NCBI GenBank assembly: GCA_028281495.1
Contig: JANQJU010000098.1
Location: forward strand, 247,270 to 311,269
Origin: SAR324 cluster bacterium
Lineage (GTDB): Bacteria > SAR324 > NAC60-12
Length of the DNA stretch: 64,000 bases
Direction: 5' to 3'
Below the pieces are notes generated by a model. The model saw nothing but the letters and a program-made list of their open reading frames with translations, had not been told where the DNA came from and did not search any database. Numbering within the stretch: position 1 is the first letter of the stretch; every line of letters starts with the position of its first letter. This document shows, piece after piece, positions 53,376 to 61,937 of this stretch. The translations under genes were made by a program, and so were the position numbers.

Positions 53376-54386
53376 TTAGGCTGTAAAAATGCTGTCGCCG
53401 TCTTTCTGAATGTCGTCAGAGAAATGACATGCAACAAAGTGTTCTTTACGTTGAGAGGATGGCTTCAGTTCGGGTTCTTCCCTTTTACAGCGTTCTTGAA
53501 CATAAGGACAGCGTGTGTGAAAGCGGCAACCGGAAGGTGGCCTAGATGGAGAAGGCACTTCACCTTTCAAGATAATTTTTGATTTCCGTATAGTGGGATC
53601 GGGTACGGGAATCGCAGAAATCAAGGCATGAGTGTAAGGGTGGAGCGGTTGATGATAAATCGATTCGGCATCCGTGAATTCCACAATTTTGCCGAGATAC
53701 ATGACAGCGATACGGTCGGAGATATGCTTCACAACAGCGAGATCATGAGCAATAAAAACATAGGTCAGCCCCATTTCTCGTTGCAATTCCAGCAGTAAAT
53801 TCAAGATCTGCGATTGGATGGAAACATCGAGAGCCGAGACCGGTTCATCACAAACAATCAGGCGTGGTTTGAGAGCGATGGCTCTGGCGATTCCAATGCG
53901 TTGGCGTTGACCTCCAGAAAACTCGTGAGGGTAGCGGTAAATGGACTCTTCAGGCAAGCCGACCCGGTTGAGAAGGCGTATCACTTCTGCACGACGTTCG
54001 GCGGGAGAACCAATATTGTGAATAACAAAAGGTTCTTCTAAAATTGATCCAACCGTATGCCTTGAATTGAGAGACTCAAAAGGGTCTTGAAAAATCATTT
54101 GCATTTGCTGCCGCAAGCTTCGGAGTTCGGCAGCCGGGAGATTGGTAAGATCTTTCCCTTCAAACAAGATTTCTCCAGAAGTCGGATCGTACAGCCGCAA
54201 TAAAGTGCGACCCAATGTTGTTTTTCCGCAGCCTGATTCTCCTACCAAACCGACGGTTTCTCCTTTTTTGACTGAAAACGATACGCCTTCGAGGGCATAC
54301 ACAGTCCCTACTTGGCGTAGAAAAATTCCCCCATAGATTGGGAAATGCTTTTTCAAATCGTGAACTTCTAACAAGTATTCAGTCAT
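53376..54386 (-). CDS. oppF: Peptide ABC transporter ATPase (OppF/DppF type)
   Basis: This is one of the two ATPases of a di/oligopeptide importer, 336 residues. It has Walker A GESGCGKTT (49-57), the signature FSGGQRQRIGIARA, Walker B LIVCDEPVSALDVS, and the OppF-type C-terminus with a cysteine-rich SGCRFHTRCPYVQERC segment. It follows the oppD gene with a 121-base gap that contains a tandem duplication. No permease or binding-protein genes are adjacent, so the rest of the transporter is elsewhere. Confidence 0.93.
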   Translation of the reverse strand: MTEYLLEVHDLKKHFPIYGGIFLRQVGTVYALEGVSFSVKKGETVGLVGESGCGKTTLGRTLLRLYDPTSGEILFEGKDLTNLPAAELRSLRQQMQMIFQDPFESLNSRHTVGSILEEPFVIHNIGSPAERRAEVIRLLNRVGLPEESIYRYPHEFSGGQRQRIGIARAIALKPRLIVCDEPVSALDVSIQSQILNLLLELQREMGLTYVFIAHDLAVVKHISDRIAVMYLGKIVEFTDAESIYHQPLHPYTHALISAIPVPDPTIRKSKIILKGEVPSPSRPPSGCRFHTRCPYVQERCKREEPELKPSSQRKEHFVACHFSDDIQKDGDSIFTA

Positions 54387-54406
54387 ACATTTACCTGATC
54401 TATTTA

Positions 54407-54540
54407 TTGAAAAACCCCGAATAGAGAACCGAGTGTGTGTTTAATTGTTGAGAGGCCTCGAATTTTGAATTTCTTGAAAAATTCCGAATAGAGAACCGAG
54501 TGTGTGTTTAATTGTTGAGAGGCCTTGAATTTTGAATTTC
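54407..54540. repeat. 67-bp tandem duplication covering the 3' end of oppD
   Basis: Two copies of a 67-base unit lie head to tail (54407-54473 and 54474-54540) and differ at three bases. The right copy contains the last ten codons and stop of oppD (on the minus strand) and the bases after it. The left copy repeats that in the oppD-oppF gap. Because 67 is not a multiple of three, the repeated coding end is out of frame and silent. Confidence 0.88.
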
Positions 54541-55512
54541 TTTCCATCGGAAGCAGCTGACTTCGTGTCCCTCGGCAACTGATTCTAAGGAGGGAGACTC
54601 CGCTTGGCAACGTTCCTGGGCATGAGGACAACGATTTTGGAATCGGCAGCCAGACGGCAAATTGAGAAGGCTCGGAACCATTCCTTCAATGGCGGGCAGG
54701 GTGTGTTTAGGTGGAGTTTCCAAGCGAGGAATGGAAGTGAGCAAGCCATGCGTATAGGGATGGAGGGGGGCGCGAAACAATTCGTAAACCGAGGCATGTT
54801 CCACGACTTTCCCTGCATACATGACCACCACGTCGTCACACAATTCTGCAATGACTCCCAAATCGTGTGTAATGAAAATGATCGACATCCCTGATTCCTT
54901 TTGTAGGGACTGCATGAGGTTTAAGATCTGGGCTTGAATGGTAACATCCAAAGCAGTGGTGGGTTCATCGGCAATTAGCAATTGGGGGCGACACGCCAGG
55001 GCTATCGCAATCATGACCCGTTGTCGCAAGCCGCCAGAAAGCTGATGTGGGTATTCTAGCAGGCGTTGTTGAGGGTCTGGGATGCCGACTTTTTCGAGCA
55101 TTTCAAGGGAAGCGTCTCGGATCTTTTTTGGGTCCATCTGAGGGAAATGGAGTTTGAAAATCTCACCCAATTGCTGGCCGACGCGATGCACCGGGTTCAG
55201 CGCTGTCATGGGTTCTTGAAAGATCATAGAAATTTGTTTTCCTCGAACTTGACGCATGGCTTCCGGAGAAATCGTGCTGAGGTCTTGCCCATTGAACCAT
55301 ATGGCGCCACCCGCAATGTTTCCAGACGGCTTGGGGAGCAAGCGCATCACTGAAAGCGAGGTCACACTTTTTCCACATCCCGATTCCCCAACAATCCCCA
55401 ATGTCTGTTCAGGTTTGACGGAAAAGCTCACACCATCCACAGCACGCAGGACACCCGCTTCGGTGTCAAAGGTCGTGACCAGATTTTTCACATCGAGTAA
55501 CACGTCACTCAT
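54508..55512 (-). CDS. oppD: Peptide ABC transporter ATPase (OppD/DppD type)
   Basis: This is the other ATPase of the peptide importer, 334 residues from the ATG at 55512. GGGAG is well placed; two nearby upstream ATGs in frame are possible. It has Walker A GESGCGKS (42-49), the signature LSGGLRQRVMIAIA, Walker B LLIADEPTTALDVT and the C-terminal SGCRFQNRCPHAQERC cluster. The last codons sit in a tandem duplication. It is the first of the two-gene set oppD-oppF. Confidence 0.93.
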   Translation of the reverse strand: MSDVLLDVKNLVTTFDTEAGVLRAVDGVSFSVKPEQTLGIVGESGCGKSVTSLSVMRLLPKPSGNIAGGAIWFNGQDLSTISPEAMRQVRGKQISMIFQEPMTALNPVHRVGQQLGEIFKLHFPQMDPKKIRDASLEMLEKVGIPDPQQRLLEYPHQLSGGLRQRVMIAIALACRPQLLIADEPTTALDVTIQAQILNLMQSLQKESGMSIIFITHDLGVIAELCDDVVVMYAGKVVEHASVYELFRAPLHPYTHGLLTSIPRLETPPKHTLPAIEGMVPSLLNLPSGCRFQNRCPHAQERCQAESPSLESVAEGHEVSCFRWKEIQNSRPLNN

Positions 55513-55755
55513 GATCATTTCTCCCATCAGGGGTTCTCCTTATACAAACAAAATCCAAACAATATTGTCTAGAATGGCGGGGAAGTCAATTCTCGTGGCC
55601 TCGGAATGAGAGGAGGCTTCTCGAATTGAAACTTTCACAGGTCCGGTTTGCTGGATCGGGGATTAACATTGAGCTTTTCTAGGGGATTGCTAAACATGGG
55701 CACAAAATTTTACCAAATTAAACTCTTAAGAAATCTCATCTAGCAGGAGAGTTGT

Positions 55756-57657
55756 ATGAACAAACCTAAAATTGCAATCATTGCGGCTGTACTGACCGGA
55801 CTTGGCGTAGCAGTTGTTGGGTTTCTTTATGGTTATTTTGGATCTCGACAAATTGAGAAAGCGTTGAGCCAAGAAATGCAGTTTGGTGTGGTGGCGTTTG
55901 TTCCAGGAACGATTGACACCACCACTGGGTTTTTCACTAGTCGAGCGGATGTCACCAACTCTTACTTAGCAGTGGGCAGTGATCGTATTGAAATTCCTGA
56001 AATGCAGGTATTTCTTCGAGCCAATAAGCTGTGGGGCTTAGCCAAAACGGCTCAGGGTACGTGGAAGGCAGAAGAAGCCTTTGACGTGAATTTACAAGGT
56101 ATCCGTTTGGAAGTCGATGCCACTCCGCTCCTGACGGGAAGCAGTGATTTTGACGGTCTGTTGACCGTGGAAGAAACCAAGATAGAACACCCTGAGGCCA
56201 CTTTGGATCTAGAAAAATTGTGGATCGAACTGACAAAACAGAATCATTTTCATTGGGATGAGATCCAAATCGCATTGAAGCAAATCCGTTTAGATTTCAA
56301 CAAATCAGGGCAGGCGTTGACCGTGGAGCTGGATAATCTGCTAGCAAAACAACAGCATGAGATTCGTCCCAATCAGCGACTTGGAGTCCCGTTGACATTG
56401 AATTGGGAAAAGCTCGTTTTCAGTATCGTCACACTGAGTGAGACCATTCGTGGCGAAGTGCTAACAACGAGTAACGAATTAGATTTGGAAATTACGGGGG
56501 ATGCGCAAACCTTATTTTGGGCGACCCTGTCAGAACTCTTACAAGAACCTCAATCGCAGTTGGAGCAGTATTGGGCAACGTATCAACCCAAGTGGGGTGA
56601 TATGAAGTTTGCCTTCAGCCAACTGAATGTGGGGTCCGAAGAAGGACTCTTGTCTGTGGGGAAATTTGAGGGGGGCCAACAGCTGACTCCGAAAGAAGAT
56701 CTGGAAGAGGTGGCCATGACTGGAACTCTGGAAGAAATAAAACTCCAAGCGCAAGAAGATTTTTTTCTGGCCGAGCGGATTTCAATCAATGGCACCACGC
56801 TGCATGACCCTCAGGCATATGCGAAGGCGAATCAGTTCAACTTGGATTTAGAAAGTATGTTGTCCCCAAAATATCTTGAAACCCTGTTGGATTATCTCAT
56901 GAACCTGAATTCTCAAGGTCAGATTGAGCTACAGGAAATGACTCTACAGGCGGGTAAAAACGCACAGCCGGTGAAAGTGCAGAAACTACAGCTTGGTTCG
57001 GAAGCACAAACCCAGGAAGGTGTGCTTTCGATAAATCTTAATGCGGATCTTGATATTCGTGACTTTGGAGACTTGGACAAGCAAAGCCCTGTGGCGTTAC
57101 CGATTCAGGAGTTGGCTCAAGAATTTCGATTGGAATTCAGTCAGTGGAATCTGAATGCCTTGCGTCCGTTGTTTGGGCTATTGGAAACCGAAGACATCTT
57201 GAGCAATATGAACACCATCAATCAGGCGTTGCGGGATGTGGTGGCTGCGCAACCAGGAATGAGCGTCACTTGGGAAGGAAAGACCAATCAAGATATTCAG
57301 GTGAAGCTAGGAACGGCGGCACGTCTCACCCGTCCACTTCCCGATAATTTTGGGATTGAGCAGCTCATTTTCAGTTTCGACGGTACTCCGATACAACAGA
57401 AAATCAAACAGTTGCTCGTGCCCTTGGCGGAAATCGATGTGGATGTTGCGATTGATGAATATGAAGCCCTGAGCGACTTGGTCGACAAAGCAGCTCCTGG
57501 CGTGGGGAAAGCAGTTCTTTTGCAAACTCGACCGTTTTTCGAGTTCACTGACAAGAACATGGCGGCAAAATTGGAAATCCATCATGGTGAGATTCTGTTG
57601 AATGGCCAACCGAACCCCACCTTAGAAGTGTTGATCAAGAATTTCTTGTTGCGTTGA
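55756..57657 (+). CDS. DUF945 (YdgA-like) membrane-anchored protein
   Basis: This 633-residue protein matches the DUF945 family in architecture: an uncleaved N-terminal membrane helix (about 5-26, IAIIAAVLTGLGVAVVGFLYGY), then IEKALSQEMQF and a long periplasmic region of repeated beta/alpha elements. Recurrent phrases such as GQIELQEMTLQ, MKFAFSQLNVGSEEG and DVDVAIDEYEAL fit the AsmA-related DUF945 group. The function of the family is not known. An AGGAGAG Shine-Dalgarno lies before the ATG. It is convergent with the DUF427 gene two bases away and stands apart from the opp genes. Confidence 0.78.
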   Translation: MNKPKIAIIAAVLTGLGVAVVGFLYGYFGSRQIEKALSQEMQFGVVAFVPGTIDTTTGFFTSRADVTNSYLAVGSDRIEIPEMQVFLRANKLWGLAKTAQGTWKAEEAFDVNLQGIRLEVDATPLLTGSSDFDGLLTVEETKIEHPEATLDLEKLWIELTKQNHFHWDEIQIALKQIRLDFNKSGQALTVELDNLLAKQQHEIRPNQRLGVPLTLNWEKLVFSIVTLSETIRGEVLTTSNELDLEITGDAQTLFWATLSELLQEPQSQLEQYWATYQPKWGDMKFAFSQLNVGSEEGLLSVGKFEGGQQLTPKEDLEEVAMTGTLEEIKLQAQEDFFLAERISINGTTLHDPQAYAKANQFNLDLESMLSPKYLETLLDYLMNLNSQGQIELQEMTLQAGKNAQPVKVQKLQLGSEAQTQEGVLSINLNADLDIRDFGDLDKQSPVALPIQELAQEFRLEFSQWNLNALRPLFGLLETEDILSNMNTINQALRDVVAAQPGMSVTWEGKTNQDIQVKLGTAARLTRPLPDNFGIEQLIFSFDGTPIQQKIKQLLVPLAEIDVDVAIDEYEALSDLVDKAAPGVGKAVLLQTRPFFEFTDKNMAAKLEIHHGEILLNGQPNPTLEVLIKNFLLR

Positions 57658-57659
57658 GG

Positions 57660-57941
57660 TTAAGACTGCACTTGCACTCCGTTCCAGAAGGCGAGATGGC
57701 CTTCGATGTTTTTGGCACGTTCCTTAGCCGTCGGGTAGTACCATGCCGCGTTGGCGTTGGTTTCGCCGTCGACAACCACATTGTAGTAGCTGGCGGTACC
57801 TTTCCAAGGACAAACCGTTTGGTAATCGCTATTTTGAAAGTGTTCGGATTTGATCGAATCCGGTGGAAAGTAGTGATTCCCTTCCACAACCACGGTATTG
57901 TCGCTTTCTGCGATGACTGTTCCATTCCATACTGCCTTCAT
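57660..57941 (-). CDS. DUF427-family small protein
   Basis: This 93-residue protein is a clear DUF427 member: MKAVWNGTVIAESDNTVVVEGNHYFPPDSI, then CPWKGTASYYNVVVDG and NAAWYYPTAKERAKNIEGHLAFWNGVQV. The family folds as a small beta domain; no activity is established. The Cys-Pro-Trp-Lys-Gly motif is conserved in it. Imperfect 15-bp tandem repeats lie 30-100 bases upstream, in the presumed promoter. Confidence 0.9.
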   Translation of the reverse strand: MKAVWNGTVIAESDNTVVVEGNHYFPPDSIKSEHFQNSDYQTVCPWKGTASYYNVVVDGETNANAAWYYPTAKERAKNIEGHLAFWNGVQVQS

Positions 57942-58293
57942 AATGGCTCCTTTGTTTGAAGGTTCGATTACTAAGTTGATAATTTCTAAGCTGACAATTT
58001 CTAAGCTGACAGCTGATCATTTCTGAGCTGACAATAGCCTGTCATGCGCACCCATATGGCTGGGGGCAATTTCTGACCAGTTTTTTTTGAGTCGGCCATT
58101 TCATGATTTTATAACAAGTGGCTCGCATGGGGCCAATTCGATTTTGATAGGCATGGTAAAGAATCGATTGGTTTTCCGTGATTTCGCTTTTTTCAGCCGG
58201 TCGCATTTTGCGAAAACACCGGCTTTTTGGTAGAGAAAGAAAAATGTCACTCAATTACATACAGAGCATCCAGTGCATTTGGGAAGGAACTCT
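57942..58293. other. Divergent intergenic region between DUF427 and the phosphatase gene
   Basis: This 352-base stretch holds the tandem repeat array at 57971-58037 and no gene I can support. A 70-codon minus-strand frame (58042-58254) is open, but its product (many Arg, Lys and Cys, no family resemblance) does not persuade me. The promoter of the phosphatase gene must be in the right part. Confidence 0.4.
57971..58037. repeat. Four imperfect 15-bp tandem repeats
   Basis: CTAAGCTGACAATTT-like units occur four times: 57971-57985 (CTAAGTTGATAATTT), 57986-58000 (consensus), 58001-58022 (with a 7-base insert that itself contains AGCTGA) and 58023-58037 (CTGAGCTGACAATAG). They lie upstream of the DUF427 gene on its promoter side. 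Confidence 0.75.
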
Positions 58294-59766
58294 ATGGAAA
58301 CTGAATTGGCACGCTTACAAAACGAGTTACAGAACTTGCAACAAGAGCTAAGCCAGGAAAGAGAACAACGGATTCATGCCGAAGTTCAACTCAAGAAGGC
58401 CCAGTACGAATCTGAAAACCTACGCCATCAGTTTGATCGAGAACGCGCCATGATGGAAGCTTCGATCATGCTGTACAGCAACATTGCCGGATTAGAACCC
58501 GAGCACTTCGGTGGAGATCAGTCCCGACTCATCCGCAAGATTTTTGATGAAATGATCCGGCTGATTGAACATGACAAAGCCGTGTTTTTCCGTGAATTTG
58601 AGCCGAATCATCAAGAGTTTTTAGACTGCCAAGATGACAACCCAGACTCTTACCAATTCTTGAAAAAACCAGTGAATCAGGCCTTTCTGGATAGCGTGTT
58701 TGGTGAGGAAAAAAATGAATTCATGTTTTTTAATGCTATCTCCTCCGATCATTACCTTTATCAATTTTATCAAAACCAGCCGGACTTTCCTGAAACAGGG
58801 GGCCATTTTGTGTTTGTGCGGAGCGAGGTAGAGGAAATTGGGAAACACCTTCTTTGTTTCTACCGGGCTAAGGAATCGGCTCCATTTGATGAGGAAGATT
58901 TACGAGCTGTCCGCGTGTTGCTGGCTGTGATTCTGATTTCGCAAGAAAACATCCATCACATTCGTGAAGAGATCCGCATGAAGGTCGAATTGGAGCATGC
59001 GGCCGCTCTCCAACAGGCGCTGTTTCCCAAACGACTGCCCCAGGTGGAGAATCTCGAAATTTCAGGATTCGCGCAATCCAGCACCGAAACCGGTGGCGAT
59101 TGGTATGGCTTCATGGTCCAGTTTGAAGGTGAGTTGTTTGTGATGATTGGCGATGCCTCGGGACATGGCACGCCAGCGGCTTTGATGACTGCGGTGGCCA
59201 GTGCCACATGTCGGACATTGGAAGAACTTTATGTGAAAACCAGCCAATACCATTCCCCGGCTTTGTTCTTGGAACATCTCAATTCTGCCATCATTGATAC
59301 GGGAAGCGAACAAGATCTCAACATGACTTTTTTTATTGCCCGGATCCATCTGAACACGGGAGTCATGACGTTTTCCAATGCAGGACACTGTTTTCCTTTC
59401 ATTGTGAAAGCCTCTCGAAAATCCCAAATGCTGCTCAATACGGGATTCCCCTTGGGAGATCGTCCGAATTCCACTTACACCGAATCGAGCGAACAACTCT
59501 CCGAAGGGGATGTGGTGTGTCTCTATACCGACGGCCTGACCGAAAACTGCAATGCAGAAGGCAAAATGTGGGGGCCTCGCAATTTGGTTCATCGCATCAA
59601 GAAATATCGTCATTTGCGGGCCGTTGATATCGTGTCCCATGTGATTGACGACTCCCATGAATTTCTACGCAGTGCCTCGCCTCACAAAGGCTATAATCTC
59701 GAAGATGATCAAACGCTCGTGGTGATCAAAGTCACGGCACCATTTCCAGGCGCGAAGACGAGTTGA
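58294..59766 (+). CDS. SpoIIE-type (PP2C) serine phosphatase with coiled-coil and GAF-like N-terminus
   Basis: This is a predicted cytoplasmic RsbU-like phosphatase of 490 residues. I chose the ATG at 58294 because GGAAGGAAC precedes it. An N-terminal coiled coil (about 1-50) and a GAF-like sensor part (about 60-220) precede the PP2C/SpoIIE domain (about 240-485). The metal-binding aspartates are in GGDWYG near 268, GDASGHG near 286, YTDGLTE near 411 and EDDQT near 471. Such enzymes dephosphorylate STAS anti-sigma antagonists. A STAS protein is encoded at 52213, 6 kb away. It is a single gene; the next genes are on the other strand. Confidence 0.87.
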   Translation: METELARLQNELQNLQQELSQEREQRIHAEVQLKKAQYESENLRHQFDRERAMMEASIMLYSNIAGLEPEHFGGDQSRLIRKIFDEMIRLIEHDKAVFFREFEPNHQEFLDCQDDNPDSYQFLKKPVNQAFLDSVFGEEKNEFMFFNAISSDHYLYQFYQNQPDFPETGGHFVFVRSEVEEIGKHLLCFYRAKESAPFDEEDLRAVRVLLAVILISQENIHHIREEIRMKVELEHAAALQQALFPKRLPQVENLEISGFAQSSTETGGDWYGFMVQFEGELFVMIGDASGHGTPAALMTAVASATCRTLEELYVKTSQYHSPALFLEHLNSAIIDTGSEQDLNMTFFIARIHLNTGVMTFSNAGHCFPFIVKASRKSQMLLNTGFPLGDRPNSTYTESSEQLSEGDVVCLYTDGLTENCNAEGKMWGPRNLVHRIKKYRHLRAVDIVSHVIDDSHEFLRSASPHKGYNLEDDQTLVVIKVTAPFPGAKTS

Positions 59767-59878
59767 AGCGTCGTATCCTTAGTCATTCCACGGCTTCGCA
59801 AGTCACCATTTCCCACCCATGAAACACGATTACCAAGCCAATGAATTGTGCCGAATGGTATTGTTGCAAAGTGTCATC

Positions 59879-60247
59879 TTACAAATAGATTTTAAGCTGG
59901 CTCGTGGCCTTGTCGACCGTGGTTTGTAATAGTTTCTCGTCCAGAGTTTTCTCACGCTTGAGATATTTCAACTCAATCAAAAAACCATAGTTGGCATCGG
60001 GGTATTGTTCCAAAAAAGGAGCTAAAAACAGCTCGTCAAAACGGTCTGCTGTTTTGCAGTCATAGTAGTGCTCCAGCAAGGACACCCAACACGACTTGCC
60101 GAAACGCCGAGGTCGAATGAGGAAGACATACGTGTAGTTTTCTAAGTCTTGGAGGAATCGTGTTTTGTCCACATAAAGTTTGTCATCCCGGCGGATGACA
60201 TCAAACATGGCGATTCCATAAGGAATGCGGCGATACTCATGAGGCAT
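59879..60247 (-). pseudogene. Internally deleted AAA-ATPase-like/PD-(D/E)XK (DUF1703) remnant
   Basis: This 122-codon frame joins the two ends of a protein family that normally has about 500-560 residues. The N-terminal 80 residues are the classic start of the AAA-ATPase-like family: RRIPYGIAMFDVIRR, YVDKTRFLQDLE and the Walker A-like FLIRPRRFGKS (residues 43-52). Directly after FLEQYPDA comes YGFLIELKYLK, a nuclease motif that belongs near the C-terminus. Roughly 350-400 residues between them are missing, and the tail after KIYL is short. The frame is intact across the junction, so a small protein may still be made, but ATPase and nuclease activity are unlikely. I chose the ATG at 60247 as the family start. 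Confidence 0.7.
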
Positions 60248-60322
60248 GGTCGGACTCCGAATCAAGGTGAGTGCAAGAAGTCCATTGTGAAACTGAGGAA
60301 GGTGGCTGTCAAGCAAACCCCA

Positions 60323-61927
60323 TTAACTGCGGATGGCTTCGATCAGACGTTGCATCGGGTTGGTATGCATTTGACGAAAATCCACATGCTGGAAGGTTTT
60401 AAGCAAGGCAGGCAATTGCGTTTCCTGGGCACACCCCGGTAAAATCACAGGAATGACCTTACAGCCGCGTTCGACGGATTCATTCACAAACGACCATATT
60501 TCTCGATTTTGCCAGCGTCCAAACCCTTCGGGACCACGAAAAATCGCCACCGTTGGGATATGGATAATCTGATTTTCTAAAGCTTCTGTCCAAGATTGAC
60601 CCGCCTTTATTTCCCATAGATCCAGCCACGGTTGGATTCCTTCCTGTTTCAGGGTTTCTGCAATATCTTTCACATTCAGTTGGTCCACATTGTTGTAACA
60701 AAGGAATACATCAAAACGTGTGACGGATGTCTCCACAACAGAGGTTTCTGAGGTTTCCGAGGCTCCTGAGGTTTCCGAGGCTCCTGAGATTTCCGAGGTT
60801 CCTGAGGTTTCTGAGGTTTCTGAGGTTTCTGAGGTTTCCGATGTTTCTGAGGTGTTGGAATGTGTTTCACCCAAGCCGATTCCCTGTTTTCTGCAATACC
60901 AATCACGAAATAGAGTTCCAGCGAGCTGAGGTTCATCGGGGTCGCTGTCATCAATCACACCGTGGTAGCTGAGGATGCTGAGGGCCGTGTCCAATTCTGG
61001 ACGCAGGGGAGGATCGAGCTGCTCATACAAGTCATCAAACGAGAGATGTCCTTGTTCCGAACCGCATAGGCATCGATAGACGGCGTGTTCAGCATCATGG
61101 AATGTGTTGTTCCATTGAGTGAGGCTGTCTTGACCGCAGTTAAAGCGGTGTTGAGCCTGTTTCAATTCGGTTTCGGAGAGTTCTTCGGCATTCCACAACG
61201 ATTCGAGCAACCCCTGCATGATGTAGGGATGTCGGCCGCTCATCCGGAAAAAGAGATCTTGGATCGAACCGAGTCCTCCGGGAAAACCGGTGCCAATCAA
61301 ATCCAAAGCTGCTTTTTGAGGCAAAATCCCCAGTTGGATGTGGCGCAAGTTGTTCAACGGCGATCCTCCCGAATGGATCAATTCCGACATGCGTCCTACT
61401 CCCGATGCCACCAAACGAAAATGACGGTGATGCCGAGACACCATCAGCAAATTGCGGAGGTTCTGGAAAAAGCTATCGTCGGATAAGTGGGAAAGAGCAG
61501 CATCCAACTCGTCCACCAAAAACACGAACACCCAATGAGGACCGTATTTTTGATCCAGCCACGGCTGAGCTTGGTCGATGTGAGTTAAAAAATTTTGGTA
61601 GACTTCGCCGGAGGCGCTTGGGGTCCACGCTGGGGCCTCGATTTCCTGGGCAACCAATTCGTAGAGGCGTCGGAATAATGGATCCAGATCGAATTGATTG
61701 TGATCATACAAGTCCCAGTAACGTGCGATGGGGCAAAAATGAGGGCTAGAGGCTTTGGAAAAATCAGTGAGCAGTTGGAGCAAAAACGAGGTCTTGCCAA
61801 TGCGACGCCCCCCCACAACCGCGAACGAACTGCTGTTTTGACAACCATTGACAATTTGTTGACGCAATCGTTCGTGTCCCACAAACGCTCTTCCGGGTTC
61901 GGACCAATTGTAAGGGTTGGGAGTCAT
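60323..61927 (-). CDS. STAND-type ATPase fused to a TIR domain by a Glu-Thr-Ser repeat linker
   Basis: This 534-residue protein looks like an intracellular conflict effector. The N-terminal ATPase (about 1-260) has Walker A GGRRIGKT (39-46) and Walker B VFVFLVDELD (133-142), with a GRHPYIMQGL helix-loop of the STAND/AAA_35 type. A winged-helix-like part follows (about 275-345). Residues 358-396 are 13 tripeptides of the ETS type. The C-terminal TIR domain (about 404-500) starts RFDVFLCYNNVDQ, has GIQPWLDLWEIKAGQSW and the candidate catalytic Glu476 in WQNREIW. Many bacterial TIR domains degrade NAD to stop infection. It is 10 bases downstream of the WD40-ATPase gene and probably co-transcribed with it. 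Confidence 0.85.
   Translation of the reverse strand: MTPNPYNWSEPGRAFVGHERLRQQIVNGCQNSSSFAVVGGRRIGKTSFLLQLLTDFSKASSPHFCPIARYWDLYDHNQFDLDPLFRRLYELVAQEIEAPAWTPSASGEVYQNFLTHIDQAQPWLDQKYGPHWVFVFLVDELDAALSHLSDDSFFQNLRNLLMVSRHHRHFRLVASGVGRMSELIHSGGSPLNNLRHIQLGILPQKAALDLIGTGFPGGLGSIQDLFFRMSGRHPYIMQGLLESLWNAEELSETELKQAQHRFNCGQDSLTQWNNTFHDAEHAVYRCLCGSEQGHLSFDDLYEQLDPPLRPELDTALSILSYHGVIDDSDPDEPQLAGTLFRDWYCRKQGIGLGETHSNTSETSETSETSETSETSGTSEISGASETSGASETSETSVVETSVTRFDVFLCYNNVDQLNVKDIAETLKQEGIQPWLDLWEIKAGQSWTEALENQIIHIPTVAIFRGPEGFGRWQNREIWSFVNESVERGCKVIPVILPGCAQETQLPALLKTFQHVDFRQMHTNPMQRLIEAIRS
60740..60856 (-). repeat. 9-bp minisatellite encoding the (Glu-Thr-Ser)n linker
   Basis: About 13 copies of a 9-base unit (plus-strand GAGGTTTCT, with variants GAGGCTCCT, GAGATTTCC and GAGGTTCCT) encode ETS, GAS, EIS and GTS tripeptides between the ATPase and TIR parts. 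Because the unit is nine bases, copy-number changes keep the frame. The runs of identical units are the youngest part. Confidence 0.9.
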
Positions 61928-61937
61928 GGAGTCTCCA

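Noticed and set aside
57971..58037. Possible small CRISPR array
   Set aside because: The units are contiguous 15-mers without spacers, and no cas gene is present.
58042..58254. 70-codon minus-strand frame between DUF427 and the phosphatase gene
   Set aside because: No family resemblance, composition rich in Arg, Lys and Cys, and no good ribosome binding site.
60720..60972. Plus-strand frames rich in Val-Ser-Glu or Arg-Phe-Leu repeats
   Set aside because: They are translations of the opposite strand of the 9-bp minisatellite within the TIR gene; the periodicity, not selection, keeps them open.
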